A stretch of 64,000 bases of DNA from Diphasiastrum complanatum (GCA_029204225.1 MU832238.1:17284-81283); one strand, 5' to 3'. Counted from the first letter of the stretch, positions 45,401 through 54,639 are shown. Notes: generated from the sequence alone by a model not told the origin. Made by a program: numbers and translations.

Positions 45401-48158
45401 GATGTAATACTTTCTTATCAAATATATTTCTAGGAGTTTATGTCCATTGACATGCGTACACACACAAATTGAGTTGACTTATGGGTATAGTTGGATCTTC
45501 AATTTGCAACCTAGACATTTATTTCCTATCTTTTTGTCTGCTTCCTAGTATTGCTTTTGTCTTTTGGTTTCTTCTCTTCTCCTTGAAGTGAAGGTTTAAT
45601 TCCAATTGTCTTCGCCGCCTCGTTTGTTCATGAAATAGCATGACAATCAGTTGTACAGAGAGTACGAAAGACATATATCATGGTCATGTATCTCGTTAGA
45701 TTGAAACTTGACCTCCTTTGAAGTATTTGGTTGCCCATTATATATATTTTGATCCTTGATTGCATCTAGATTTACCACTGTCCCATGTAGATTATTATGT
45801 GCCCCATACTCATTTGCTACGTCATTTTAAGGAACTTCTGTCTCGTCTACACATGCGTGTGCCTTATCTACTTGATGTGTGTGATTCTGCTCAAAAGTAT
45901 GTCAATTAGGCAAGAAACGATGTGATGCATCTTGATTGTCCACCAATTGTAAGCTCTGTCGTTTTAGAACAAAGCTGCAAAGAGAACCTTCTACTTATTT
46001 GTTGGAGAACATGGTAGCACCTTGAAGCATGTCTCAAGGTTTGTTATTCAACTTCCTAAATTTCAATGTTTCATGGGGTCATTTTGTATGTTGTTTTGAC
46101 AGGAAATTTTTTTAGGGTTTTTTTTTTTGAAAATGTGTTTAAATTGGTTTTTGGGGTTTAGACATGTCATAGAACGATTAGTACCAAGTAGATACATCCA
46201 ATTTCATGAGAATGCTCTAGAGAATGCAATTTCAAGAGGAAAAATTGTGTATGGTTGCTTTCCTCAGTCAATTAAGATAGGTTACTAGGTTGCGAGAATC
46301 TGTTCATGCCAAACGCGATTCGCAAATTGTTTTATCTGTTCATGCCGCGATTCAAAATTTTATTTATTTATTTATATTTATTTTATAAATCTATATACAT
46401 GCAATATGGGTATCAGTAGAAAGAGATGAAATAGAGGATTCACATTCAATGGGTTTCAAGTAGTTTCAGGTCCAATGAACTGCATATGTTGTAAACTTGA
46501 CCCAACTAGCATCAACTTGCATAAACCTAAATGTAAAAGTCATGACCTATCTGAATGCGTACCGAACCATACGCATTGAACCTTAGTGAGCCACAACTAA
46601 CCTTATTGAACCATATCAAACCCTAATGAAGCGTAGCAAACCATATTGAACCACAACAAACTGTACTGAACTATGCATAGCACATGCTTGCTTTGGAAGG
46701 TTGGAATGAAAGAGATGGCTACATAACTCCAATTTATTCTGCATAGAAGCAAAAGATTTAAGGAGAAGCCAATTCTTTTTTTTTTGTAAATTGCGAATCG
46801 CTAGTTGCAGCAAATCGCAATTTGTGACATTTTATTATCCTAATGCAAGCCTTGCTGCTATTTCTTCATCTCTCTCCATTTGATTGAATTAATGGCTGTG
46901 TGCTCTGATTTCTAACATGATATTAGAGTGGAAATGGTTAACCCTACTGTCTGTGTGAAGGAGATAGAGATTAAAGCAAGAGATATTGTATACTGTAATG
47001 TGATGGATGCAAAGTTCTTTCTTTCATGAGTGAATCTTGTTGGCTGTGGAAAACGGGAAGGAGCAGGGCAGGGCAGTCATTTAAAAGTGTGATCTAGGCA
47101 GAAGCCTGCTGCAGTATCCCATTTGGTGGTGAAGGCATCATGATTCCTGTGAAGTAGCCATGAACAAGTGTTCTTGAAGTCCTTTAAGAAACTTAGTTGA
47201 AGGAATATTTTCTAGTACTGAAGTACATGACTAGGCAGCCAATGGAAAGGAAGTCTTCCCTTCAAACGTGCATCAGACTTGCGTGAAGTTTGGGTTGAAA
47301 TCTACTCGTTGATCAAATAGGTAAACATGTGGTTTGCTGTCTATAGATCTGTCTATAAATCAAAGACACAGTCCAAAGCATAAAGTTTTATTGTCTTGTT
47401 GGAAGTGCGAGGAGGAAATCAACGTGGAGATTACAAGTGCGTTGAAGAGTACATAATTAATCCACATTGAAGCCACGCTTGTGAGTGAAGTTACTTTGAG
47501 GCTCTATGTGGAGCATTGTTGCTGATTTTTGGAAGCCATCATTGAAAGGCATTTTTCAACATGACCAGCATTTGTTGTGATTCAGCATTGCAATCCCAGC
47601 CTCCAAGGAGAGACTCATGGAAGCATTGATTGAATCTCAGCAGCTCCACAGCTCCTTCTTGAGGAGAAGACCTAGGATTGATCTAAAGTCAGCTGACATT
47701 GACATTGATGATGATACACACGTAACACACATAGAGATCAGACATAGTCATGTTGCGATTAGAGCTATCCAACCTACCATGAGGAGACGCACCTCTCACA
47801 GTTAGCTTTCCAGATGATGCCGACATCACACTCCATCTCTACCTCCTGTTGCAGCTTGCATTACGTCTTTCCTCATTCCTAGTAAGACATGATGTTGGTG
47901 ACACTTCATTATTAGATTACCATTTATATCACATGTTTTTTCTCATTATAACTCACTTGGTCTAGTCCAGTTTAGACTATTCAGTAGTTTATTAATATTG
48001 CTTCTTTTTACTGTCTTTTTGGAGATGTTATATGTGCTCCCATTGATACCACATACTTGACATGTCCTTTTTGGTCTTATATGCCTTTTGGGATGGAAAA
48101 AACATTAATAAAACTTTCTTTCTTTTTGTCTTTGAACCCTAGACCTTGAACCATATTG

Positions 48159-48210
<52 letters not shown>

Positions 48211-51200
48211 AGGTAGCACTCACCTCCTCACAACGGCTTCATAGTCAAGGTTATCATGCTTGGCATTTCTATCATGGACCTTCCTGCAGGCACTCATGAC
48301 TACATCAGACGTTTCCTATATCGAGCATATCTTAATCAAGCATGGCAGGGCCAATTAGGGGTCAAACCCAACTACTATTGGGCTCACTTCTTGGAGTTGG
48401 ACACAGTTGGGTTCCCTATTCTACCATGCTACTTGGACTCAGGCTTGTCTCATGGTCTACGATTCTTATTAGGCCAGCTCCGCGTTTCCTCACATCAGCT
48501 CAGGATTGAGATTGGATACTTCCAGGGTACCCCCCGAGAAGAGAGGATTTGCCAGCTATGTTTACGGTATCATTGCCTATTTTGAGGTGCTTCTGTCACA
48601 TTGAGATCCACTATAGCATATGAGGATCCATGTTGTGTTGTACTCATGATTAGAGAGGTGTTTTTACTACAACATGATCTATGTTAGCCGGTGCAGCCGT
48701 GTCAAAGTGACACGCAGCTCCAGATTATGTCCCTCTCTCGCAAAAGACCATGGACTGATCCAGCCACCAATGATAGTGATGAGGACAGTGACACTTTGAG
48801 CCATAGAGACCAGAGAGTGCACACTGCTCAGATTCAGATGGTTTCCAGAGCTGCAGTTCATACCACGAGGGATATCACACATCTTACAAACGATGTCAGC
48901 AGCACATACCTCCTCAAGCTGCGCCCCCATTACATCTTTCTTCAGAACCAGCAGGACTTGATGACAACATGTTACCATTCCATTATGTTGACATTTGCAG
49001 TCTTATACTAGATGCATTCTAGTTTAACTTTAGTACATACCCATAGTTTTTTTTCATGTATTGTTTCGGAGACGTTTCATGCACTCCCCATTGTATCACA
49101 TACTTGACATGTACTCATTTGTCTTATATGCCTTTTGGAATGGAAAAGACATTAATAAAGCTTTCTTTCTTTCTTTCTTAATAGATCCACTACATGATGG
49201 TTTAACGTTCTTTATAGAGACTGCATGCTCTAATTTCTAACAAGTTTATATCAATGCAAGTAGGATAAAAAGAGGTATAAAGTGAAACAAGATTCTTTGT
49301 TTTATTTCTAGCTGGCATTTGATATATTTCATGTAGTCATGTAAGACTACTCTCGTGCAAGAGCGGAAATTCAAGCTACCAACACTTGTTAAAGGCACTA
49401 TACCTATTGTTTTTTTGGAACTTTGCTCAATTCATTTCAATATTGAAATGTTGCCCTAAATTTTTGGTAACTATAATAATTGTGGTTCCCGCCTTGCCCC
49501 CTTGCACTTAACAATATGTGTTACTGTGTCCCATCATTCTCACCAATATTGTAATTTCAGGTGCTGTGTGTGCATGGAGGGCTGTCCCCTGACATTCGTA
49601 CTGTAGATCAGGTATTTCTTTCGAGCTGAGTTTCACTTGGTGCCGTAAAAGTGAGCATTTTTTCAGGATATTGAAACAAGAGTTCATGTTAGTCTCTTTC
49701 ATCTTTGAAATTACATCACAGATTAGAGTAATCGAGAGGCAGTATGAAATACCTCATGAAGGACCATTCTGTGATTTGATGTGGAGTGATCCTGAGGACA
49801 TTGAAACTTGGGCGGTTAGTCCACGCGGTGCTGGTTGGCTGTTCGGGTCTCGTGTTACATCTGAGGTTTGCATATTTTTTTGTTTATTTGCTACAATGTG
49901 CTTGCTCAATGACATCATGTTAGCAGTTTTCTTCTAGAAAAAAAACGAGCTTGGATATTGTAATTTTTCATGGAAATTTGCGAGTTTTGCATTTGTTTTT
50001 ACCTTGAAGAATCATAATACATATTTGCTACAATTAATCCTTTGGACACACAGGATTTTGCTATTAGAAGATACTCTGTTCCATCGGGTAAATAAGTTTT
50101 AAGGAATTACAAGTGTGTCTCATAAAGTTAGTGCTTTATTTCTCACGAATCATCAGAATACTGAAGTCTACTGTGAAATCACTCCCTTGGCACCTTGCGA
50201 CAGATGTTATACCCCACAACATACAGATCCTTGAGCTTTTTGCAGTTTACCTTTGTATGGACGGACTTGCATGGATGCAGCGGACCCGTTCTGCCGGCGG
50301 CTGCATCCACGTTCCGGAATGTGTGAGTTCCAGACAGAGGAACGCTAATATAATATATATATATAATTTTTGTATATAAAATATATATATATGATATCTA
50401 CATAATAACATATATATTATTTATATCGTACCTAAAACATAATTTATAAAATAGTATATAAAGCTGTCTTTTGGCCATAAAAACCAAAAAATTTAATTTA
50501 AAAAAAAATTGCAACTGTTTAATAATATAATAACCAGCAAAACATCAAAATCAAAAAAAGGTGCTGGTTCCATTCCAATACTTTGCCGGCTTTCCTATAA
50601 ACTGGCTTTCCAATCTTCTAAGGACCTAATTTCCTCGGCTTTCCTGAACTCCGGCAATTTCACTGGCTTTCCGACAGTTTCACTGCCAATTGTACAGTGT
50701 GCACAATATCCAGCAAAATAGGGCCGATACAGTTAATAGTATTTGACAAAAAACAGGGTCCCCGTAGTGCTTAAAGAAATTTCGGAAAATTGCCATCAGA
50801 TCACCCATAAATTTTCCTGCTATTTGAATTTCATTTTGAAAAAAAAAACTTTCTGGGGCAGCGTTCTGGGCAAAATTCCTGGAACGCATTCTGGAACACG
50901 TTCCGGAACGTGCTATGTATCTTTGGTATGGAGGCAATATTGGATAATCCAGCAGCCCATATTAGGCCTAAAGAACTGGTAGTTCATTTGTCTAGGATGT
51001 AGGCAGATGGACAAGATGGTGAAAGAAAGAGATCCACAATAACTGGCTGCTAGGTGTTCATTTGTTCTTCACTTTCTGTAATTATCTATAAATTTCTTAC
51101 AGGCTGTTGTGAAGTTTGGCTTGGTTCTGTTCTTCTTATAGCTTGTTGTGATGCTGATGCAGTTTAACCACATCAATGGTTTGGAGCTTGTCTGCCGAGC

Positions 51201-51546
51201 TCATCAACTTGTGCAGGAAGGTTTGAAGTACATGTTTCCTGACAGAAGTCTTGTTACCGTAAGGAGCTCACCTTTTGACCAACTCTGTTTGTACCATTCT
51301 TATAGCTTGAACTTGTGTATGGCATCAATCTGAATAGCAAGCTACTGCACTAATGTGAACTCAAAATTTTTGCAGGTGTGGTCTGCCCCAAACTACTGTT
51401 ATCGATGTGGGAATGTAGCCTCAATACTGAGTTTCAACGAGAATATGGTAAAGCTATGGCTCGTCCATTAATTTTTGTGTTCATCATGACAGTTTTTACC
51501 TCAGCATTATGAGCCATCTAGAGAGTGCCTTGTTTGTGGTGGTGGT

Positions 51547-51605
<59 letters not shown>

Positions 51606-51711
51606 ATGGATTGTGGATATTTTACAGGAGAGAGAAGTGAAATTTTTTACTGAGACACAAGAGAACGCTGCCATGCTGGCACCAAGAGCTGGGGTGCCTT
51701 ACTTTCTTTGA
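18280..51711 (+). CDS. FyPP: Serine/threonine phosphatase PP6 catalytic subunit (FyPP-type), exons 2-10
   Basis: Nine GT/AG-bordered, phase-compatible exons give 276 residues ending YFL-stop: 18280-18426, 18573-18640, 30996-31053, 44912-45022, 49561-49611, 49722-49865, 51163-51258, 51376-51447 and 51628-51711. All PPP-family metal and phosphate motifs are present: GDIHG, GDFVDRG, GNHE, HGG, RAH and [12 protein letters not shown]. Sequence is closest to plant PP6 (FyPP1/FyPP3), about 303 residues, which dephosphorylates PIN auxin carriers and ABI5 and interacts with phytochromes. About 27 N-terminal residues are missing; their exon was not found upstream. The terminal Leu is the usual carboxymethylation site of this family. 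No stop or frameshift was found, so it is probably expressed. Introns 3, 4 and 5 are 12.4, 13.9 and 4.5 kb and filled with mobile elements. Confidence 0.95.
18573..18640 (+). CDS. FyPP: PP6 exon 3
   Basis: Encodes [20 protein letters not shown], then KA and two bases of an Arg codon. It contains the GDxVDRG motif. Intron 2 before it is only 146 bp. Confidence 0.95.
18641..19668 (+). other. PP6 intron 3, 5' part
   Basis: Begins with gtgact. A 132-codon frame at 18835-19233 has no recognisable domain and is taken as chance. From about 19400 the sequence has cagcagcaggttgcag and atcgctg motifs resembling gypsy leaders, and it runs into gypsy RT at 19669. Confidence 0.5.
20966..21413 (-). repeat. 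nested gypsy 3' LTR (448 bp)
   Basis: TG/CA ends (plus-strand tgttacaatc and gtccctaaca). Next to it on the internal side is the plus-strand tract ttccctcttccttaa, the complement of the PPT. Confidence 0.93.
21441..22012 (-). pseudogene. nested gypsy integrase C-terminus and chromodomain
   Basis: Two overlapping frames, one base out of register, encode the integrase tail ([20 protein letters not shown], then [14 protein letters not shown]; 22012-21677) and the connecting region plus chromodomain ([47 protein letters not shown]; 21785-21441). The frameshift lies near 21720-21740. Confidence 0.87.
22012..22227 (-). pseudogene. nested gypsy gag N-terminus
   Basis: Starts [20 protein letters not shown] and continues with a glutamine-rich helical stretch ([20 protein letters not shown]). 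It then runs straight into integrase C-terminal sequence, so everything between was lost by internal deletion. Confidence 0.7.
22228..22690 (-). other. nested gypsy leader, unusual
   Basis: Lies between gag and the truncated 5' LTR. No clear initiator Met-tRNA primer site is adjacent, consistent with loss of the LTR 3' part (about 160 bp absent compared with the 3' LTR). Confidence 0.5.
22691..22976 (-). repeat. nested gypsy 5' LTR, 3'-truncated (286 bp)
   Basis: Collinear with 21121-21413 of the 3' LTR, then breaks off at 22691. The outer end ctaaca abuts the ggaga duplication. Confidence 0.88.
23131..23864 (+). other. probable gypsy (+) 3' LTR start and unassigned sequence
   Basis: tgttacagcc at 23131 follows the tract gaggggggaaggga, as an LTR follows its PPT. 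The LTR's far end cannot be fixed without a partner. A G-run lies at about 23238-23250. The rest holds no gene I can support. Confidence 0.5.
23865..27600 (-). pseudogene. copia C gag-pol
   Basis: In element order: gag start [20 protein letters not shown] (27600), an insertion of foreign sequence (about 27290-27530), then gag again ([12 protein letters not shown]). The gag tail (26846-26586) is Lys-rich and ends at a CCHC-like [16 protein letters not shown]-pre-integrase is [20 protein letters not shown]. The integrase core has [22 protein letters not shown] pieces include [34 protein letters not shown] and [20 protein letters not shown]. The RNase H start is DFDWAGDA. The order is that of copia elements, and the disruptions show long inactivity. 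Confidence 0.88.
27286..27530 (+). other. foreign insert inside copia C gag
   Basis: About 240 bp separate two halves of the copia gag start and have no gag similarity. The plus strand is open across it with a Lys/Glu-rich then Val/Asn-rich translation ([20 protein letters not shown], then [17 protein letters not shown]). This may be a piece of another element's coding region; I do not recognise it with confidence. Confidence 0.5.
27836..28137 (-). repeat. copia C 5' LTR (302 bp)
   Basis: Plus-strand ends tgttgaaatttg and gtctccaaca (TG/CA). The adjacent primer site on the minus strand is CGGTATCAGAGC, one base from the canonical initiator Met-tRNA match. Confidence 0.85.
28138..29124 (+). 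other. PP6 intron 3, unassigned
   Basis: About 1 kb with no supported gene. A short, more GC-rich block at 28255-28560 has several ctaggc and ggtcatg motifs but no identifiable family. Confidence 0.4.
29125..29356 (+). repeat. 116-bp tandem duplication
   Basis: Two head-to-tail copies (29125-29240 and 29241-29356), each starting atttctttcagttccctcga and including tgtctgctagggacat. They differ at a handful of bases and small indels. Confidence 0.88.
29357..30995 (+). other. PP6 intron 3, 3' part
   Basis: No gene or recognisable element seen. It ends with the acceptor ttattaattgcag of PP6 exon 4. Confidence 0.5.
30996..31053 (+). CDS. FyPP: PP6 exon 4
   Basis: The first base completes the Arg codon begun in exon 3, followed by [19 protein letters not shown], which contains the GNHE metal-binding motif. 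A 58-bp exon isolated between introns of 12.4 and 13.9 kb. Confidence 0.95.
31130..32260 (+). repeat. degenerate tandem array, unit about 130-140 bp
   Basis: A core related to caatgagccatgttgagtg followed by ataaggac and aaaattgaatg recurs about eight times (near 31180, 31285, 31430, 31590, 31705, 31860, 31980, 32130). Interspersed are catcaaatttgagctatct phrases. Unit spacing varies from about 100 to 160 bp and copies are strongly diverged, so this is an old satellite-like array. Confidence 0.7.
32261..35410 (+). other. PP6 intron 4, unassigned stretch
   Basis: About 3.1 kb without a supported gene. Open frames here (such as 33863-34123 and 34120-34413) show no domain and overlap in different frames. 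The sequence may contain old, unrecognisable transposon remains. Confidence 0.4.
35411..36245. repeat. large imperfect inverted repeat
   Basis: The left arm (35411 to about 35765) and right arm (about 35823 to 36245) are reverse complements over much of their length. Near the centre, cactccagtgtacgagttta pairs with taaactcgtacattggagt, and gcctcgtcatt with aatgacgaggc. Further out, gaggcctaaaa-type and ttaatggt-type blocks pair. The spacer is about 55 bp. No coding capacity; it may be a foldback/MITE-like element or an inverted duplication. Confidence 0.75.
36246..36500 (+). other. flank between the inverted repeat and gypsy D
   Basis: Short non-coding stretch. Its last bases appear to continue across gypsy D into the old gypsy at 42658, since both ends share the catct duplication. 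Confidence 0.45.
36506..36923 (+). repeat. gypsy D 5' LTR (418 bp), AG/CT ends
   Basis: Begins AGTTATGGACTCGG and ends TTCGTAACT, so the ends are an AGTTA/TAACT inverted repeat rather than TG/CA. The boundaries are set by the catct duplication on one side and the primer site on the other. It has three short segments absent from the 3' LTR. Confidence 0.9.
36924..36936 (+). other. gypsy D primer-binding site
   Basis: TGGTATCATAGCA starts directly after the LTR and matches the initiator Met-tRNA 3' end at most positions. Confidence 0.88.
36937..37601 (+). other. gypsy D leader
   Basis: A pyrimidine-rich leader of about 660 bp with repeated catcgctg and cagcgctc motifs. No gene. Confidence 0.6.
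37602..42221 (+). pseudogene. gypsy D gag-pol polyprotein with two internal TAG codons
   Basis: One frame of 1540 codons from [19 protein letters not shown] to the stop at 42219, broken only by TAG at codons 147 (38040) and 1385 (41754). Domains in order are: gag; CCHC knuckle [14 protein letters not shown] (codon 339); protease [10 protein letters not shown] (about 432); RT with [10 protein letters not shown] (about 772); RNase H ([23 protein letters not shown]); integrase HHCC finger (CPFC) and DDE core; and a C-terminal chromodomain ([19 protein letters not shown]). The integrase motif that is normally SDRD reads SYWD at codons 1230-1233, so the second catalytic Asp is lost. The product would copy and insert the element; this copy needs helper proteins. 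Confidence 0.93.
42268..42652 (+). repeat. gypsy D 3' LTR (385 bp)
   Basis: Same AGTTA...TAACT ends. It follows the tract tcggggag, the likely PPT. Substitutions relative to the 5' LTR are few, and the length difference comes from three small indels. Confidence 0.9.
43222..43294 (+). other. tRNA-like sequence in TRIM 5' LTR
   Basis: A 73-nt cloverleaf-like sequence. It has a 7-bp acceptor stem (gggcgga/tctgtcc, with two G-T pairs), an A-box-like tagctcagtgg, a T arm with loop ttcgaat, and a perfect B-box ggttcgaatcc. The D stem has one mismatch. The anticodon arm is weak and lacks the usual T before the anticodon, so it is tRNA-derived rather than a working tRNA. Confidence 0.75.
43676..43748 (+). 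other. tRNA-like sequence in TRIM 3' LTR
   Basis: Same as the 5' copy but with an intact D stem (gctc/gagc) and a T stem ctggg/cctag. A and B boxes are intact. The two copies differ at about four positions. Confidence 0.75.
44186..44911 (+). other. PP6 intron 4, 3' part
   Basis: No gene recognised. It ends with the acceptor cacaaaaacag of exon 5. Confidence 0.5.
44912..45022 (+). CDS. FyPP: PP6 exon 5
   Basis: Encodes 37 residues, [20 protein letters not shown] followed by [17 protein letters not shown]. It begins and ends in phase 0, with gtaagc as the donor. Confidence 0.95.
45023..46054 (+). other. PP6 intron 5, 5' part
   Basis: About 1 kb with no supported gene. A short stretch near 45780-45960 (ttatgtgccccatactcatt, then gtacgtcat-like sequence) may be an old gypsy integrase trace but is too decayed to assign. 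Confidence 0.4.
46055..46830 (+). repeat. dispersed repeat shared with 16916-17765
   Basis: 46062-46265 matches 17545-17765 in the same orientation. 46576-46680 is a run of diverged gaaccata/ccacaac units whose reverse complement resembles 17190-17260. No coding frame. Confidence 0.65.
46831..47599 (+). other. PP6 intron 5, unassigned
   Basis: No gene or known element identified. Confidence 0.4.
47600..48130 (+). pseudogene. LINE 3' end, copy 1
   Basis: Encodes a short Arg/Asp-rich C-terminal tail ([20 protein letters not shown]; 47617-47805). A 3' UTR follows, ending catacttgacatgtcc, tatgccttttgggatgg, acattaataaaactttc and a short pyrimidine tail. It is in the same orientation as the second copy at 48209-49182. 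Confidence 0.65.
48161..48208. repeat. (TC)24 microsatellite
   Basis: A perfect dinucleotide run between the two LINE 3' ends. Confidence 0.95.
48209..49182 (+). pseudogene. LINE 3' end, copy 2
   Basis: Frame 48256-48585 carries the LINE RT C-terminal signature: [20 protein letters not shown] followed by EERICQLC. A frame-shifted tail follows ([20 protein letters not shown]; 48691-49011). The 3' UTR ends acattaataaagctttcttt with a (TTTC)n tail at about 49163-49181. Truncated at its 5' end, as LINE copies usually are. Confidence 0.78.
49561..49611 (+). CDS. FyPP: PP6 exon 6
   Basis: Encodes [17 protein letters not shown], with the catalytic-centre HGG. Acceptor ttgtaatttcag, donor gtattt. 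Confidence 0.95.
49722..49865 (+). CDS. FyPP: PP6 exon 7
   Basis: Encodes 48 residues including [20 protein letters not shown] and [16 protein letters not shown], the conserved substrate-groove region. Intron 6 before it is 110 bp. Confidence 0.95.
49866..50307 (+). other. PP6 intron 7, 5' part
   Basis: No gene. At its end a perfect 10-bp inverted repeat (tggatgcagc / gctgcatcca, about 50272-50309) brackets 18 bases next to the MITE-like element. Confidence 0.5.
50308..50912. mobile_element. MITE-like element with CACGTTCCGGAA ends
   Basis: The left end CACGTTCCGGAATGTGT and the reverse complement of the right end, CACGTTCCGGAACGTGT, form a 17-bp inverted repeat with one mismatch. The interior (about 600 bp) is AT-rich and non-coding with a TA-rich block at 50350-50460. 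The target duplication is unclear, so its superfamily is not fixed. Confidence 0.6.
51163..51258 (+). CDS. FyPP: PP6 exon 8
   Basis: Encodes [20 protein letters not shown], then [12 protein letters not shown], with the RAH metal-ligand motif. Phase 0 at both ends. Confidence 0.95.
51376..51447 (+). CDS. FyPP: PP6 exon 9
   Basis: Encodes [20 protein letters not shown], then NENM, containing the [12 protein letters not shown] active-site loop typical of the PP2A/PP4/PP6 group. Confidence 0.95.
51548..51602. repeat. (CT)27 microsatellite in PP6 intron 9
   Basis: A perfect CT run within the 180-bp last intron, ending 25 bp before the acceptor AG at 51626-51627. On the sense strand it adds a long polypyrimidine stretch near the splice site. 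Confidence 0.95.
51628..51711 (+). CDS. FyPP: PP6 exon 10 and stop
   Basis: Encodes [20 protein letters not shown] followed by AGVPYFL and TGA. The C-terminal Leu is the residue methylated in PP2A-group phosphatases. The AAMLAPRAG stretch differs from the NNQMRGPRTG I recall for Arabidopsis FyPP. Confidence 0.93.
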   Translation, partial: EREVKFFTETQENAAMLAPRAGVPYFL

Positions 51712-54639
51712 GACTTGTTTACAGATTTTGATCACTTCAGAGCACTCCCAAGTACCCGTGAAAACTCGGTTCCTGTACAGTACATAGCCGCCGAAATAAG
51801 CAGCTCCATGCCCTATAGTACATAGCCACCAGTTGTGGTTGTGCAGCTACAAACGAGTTCAAGAAGACAACATCCATCCTTATCAATTCCAGCGTTCAAC
51901 AAGTTGGTTTATGCAGATGGCACAATGCTTTAGTGTGGTGGAAGGGCATCATAACATTGCGCTTTGGATTGTCAGGCACTTTACACAAAGTAACCCTTTT
52001 GCCAATTGCTTTGCCAAAGTAGATCTTTTTACCTTTGAAGTCTCGCTGAGGGCTTTTCTGTACTTTTCTCCAAAAAGGTTTTCCCCACTTACAATAGAAT
52101 TATTAGGAACGTAAGAACTCCCCTAAGACCCACAGTATTATCAGATTCTTGCAGCAATTTTGATCTGCATTCCCTTCTTGCACACATTGGCATCTAGACC
52201 TGACGTGAAGGTCAGATATGGACTGGTGCTCTCTGGTTTGCCTACATATTGTAACTCTTTCACGGTTGTAGCTGGAAATTTATTCAATTTATTGATTTTG
52301 AATATCAGAGAAAACAATGTGTTCAAGAAGCTACTTTGAACACTGGAGCATGGTTGCATGTGGACCATCATGCATGAAACCTGTGAAGTGGTTGAAAACA
52401 GTTTGTGAAAAATGAATTATTGCCTTGAAACTGTTTTTCTCACATCTAGCAGCTAGCTGTAGACAAAATCAACTCCCGAGGGCATAGACATGTTTCTTTT
52501 ATAAAGCAGCTCTATTCTGATACGTTTGAAATAAAAAAATCCTAAACAAATCAAAGTTATCAAGCATAGAAAGATGAGAAGGATAAAGATTTAATATGTT
52601 TATGCTTTGAGGTGCACATTTATTATCATTTATGCAATCTTTTTCCGCTTTTTATTTGGAAGTTGCAATGAGCACATGCTACTTTTGAAATGAAAATAAG
52701 AATTGGACACAGTTTCTGAATGCTGCAGGAAGTCTGGATGTCTTTGGGGGCATTTTCACAAAAATGAAACTAATTTAAGTTCCTCGGCAGCGATAAGATG
52801 TTTCTAAGAATGATGTGTTTGGGCAGTCCATTGAGGCATTGATGAGCTGCCGCCAGCAGACATGTTTCTGAGTTTGGACATTTTGCTAGTGAATGAATTG
52901 CAAGTTAACAAGTTTTTTTGCCTAACTTGTAGGTAATGGCAATCAGCAAGCACCTGTCAAAATCTATGAAAATTGCACAAGAGATATTTATACTTAACAC
53001 AAAGGCCAGTTAGTCAAGAGGACCTAAGAATTTCATGACAAAAGTCTTCTTGTAAAGCATAGAGAGTGTCCCCCTCGTCCATACAAAATTTGGGTATCTA
53101 ATGATTTGTTACGTGAATGCGATTGAAAGCTGGGGGACTAAGATACTACCTACATGATATGCAAATCGAACATTATGGTCCTCCACTATTTAACTGAGTG
53201 TACTCCAAATCGGGGGACAATAAGTGGGATGTCTTTGGTAGCCTTTCAGCATGGCCATGATGTAAGGGTGTAGCCTTGCAACATGGCATCATTCCTTGGG
53301 ACCATGGATTTAAGAACGCTAGTGTTCTTTAGAAACTTTCATGCCTCTAATTTCGAAGGTTATTTTTCAAAAAAAGTTAAAAACAGGTGATTTTGCTAAT
53401 TTTAAGTCTTACCCTTACCTATTCATAACTAGCCTTGCATTTCAAAATGACATGCAAAAATGTAAACCGTTCGGACATGAGCTCGACACATGAGATTTTC
53501 GACCAGATTTTGGGATTGAATTCAAACAAAGTTTGATCTGAGGAACTATTGAGCCTCATTCAAATTTTTCATGGTATACCACTCACAATGGAGCATTTTC
53601 TCTGTCCAATCCAATAATGACATCATCACAACATGATCATATTTCTATAATCAAAAATTACTCTCAGTCACAATTTGAAAGAGAGATAGAGAGAGGGAAA
53701 TAGAAGGCGTGTTTGTTGGGCTTGCACAAAACATATCTAGAGAGAGAATTGTAGTAAAGCATGTAGTGAGTTCATTTTGCATCATTTTCTTGTCTCCTAC
53801 ATTCTCATGTATTGGCTTGGAGGCATCTTCCAACAAACAAGAAGCAGCGGAGTATACTGTAATCACGTCCAACAAAGGCGAACGTATTGCAGCAGTCAAT
53901 GAAATAAAAATGGACAATTTCACTTGCAAACATGTGTCTTCATCATCTAAAATGAATCATAACCTAAAAAAATTGTGGATCTGTGTGGGGCTCCAAGATT
54001 AGTGAACGAAATGCCTAGAAGATACAAATCCAATATTTGACTTTTCACCATCCAACGTGTTAGGAACAAAGGGGATGCAAAGTGAATATGATTGCCACAA
54101 GTGGGTGTCCTATACAAATTTTACAATACAAGAATTCTCCAGAGTAGTTAGGTAGTTTGATTGCAGAGGAGGATTTGAGTGTTAGTGTCCAGTGTATCCA
54201 AGAGAAATTTCACTCATCTTATTAGAAGACTAAAGACACGGTGTTCTTTGGTGCTACTAAATGAAAATGTTGCAATCGTCCATCTTGTTGTGTGAAATAA
54301 TGCACATTAGAATTTTATATCATATTCCACGTGACACGAGATTTACCACGTTGGCCAGACATGGGTGTGCATGAACATGATATTGAATAATGAGAATTAT
54401 TTGTGGACATGGAAGAGGAGTTTTGGGGAAGAGAAAAGCATGTGAGAATACATCTCATGGGCCAAGGAAGATCCCAAAAAGTGTTGGCCAAAGAATCGAT
54501 TGCAAATCAACTGTTGGCAAATACTTCCTACTTTATGTCGTCTTGATGCCACAAAATTGGATGAACTAATAGCATTGATTGAACTAACCACAAACAATAG
54601 GACATACATTAAATTATTTTTTGAATTTGAGGGTGATTC
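51712..54639. other. PP6 3' UTR and downstream spacer
   Basis: No further gene seen over 2.9 kb. An aataaa at 52530-52535 is a possible poly(A) signal, but the true 3' end of the transcript cannot be set from sequence alone. Confidence 0.45.

Noticed and set aside
18280-51711. PP6 as a processed pseudogene or dead copy
   Set aside because: Introns with proper splice sites are present and all exons are intact and in phase.
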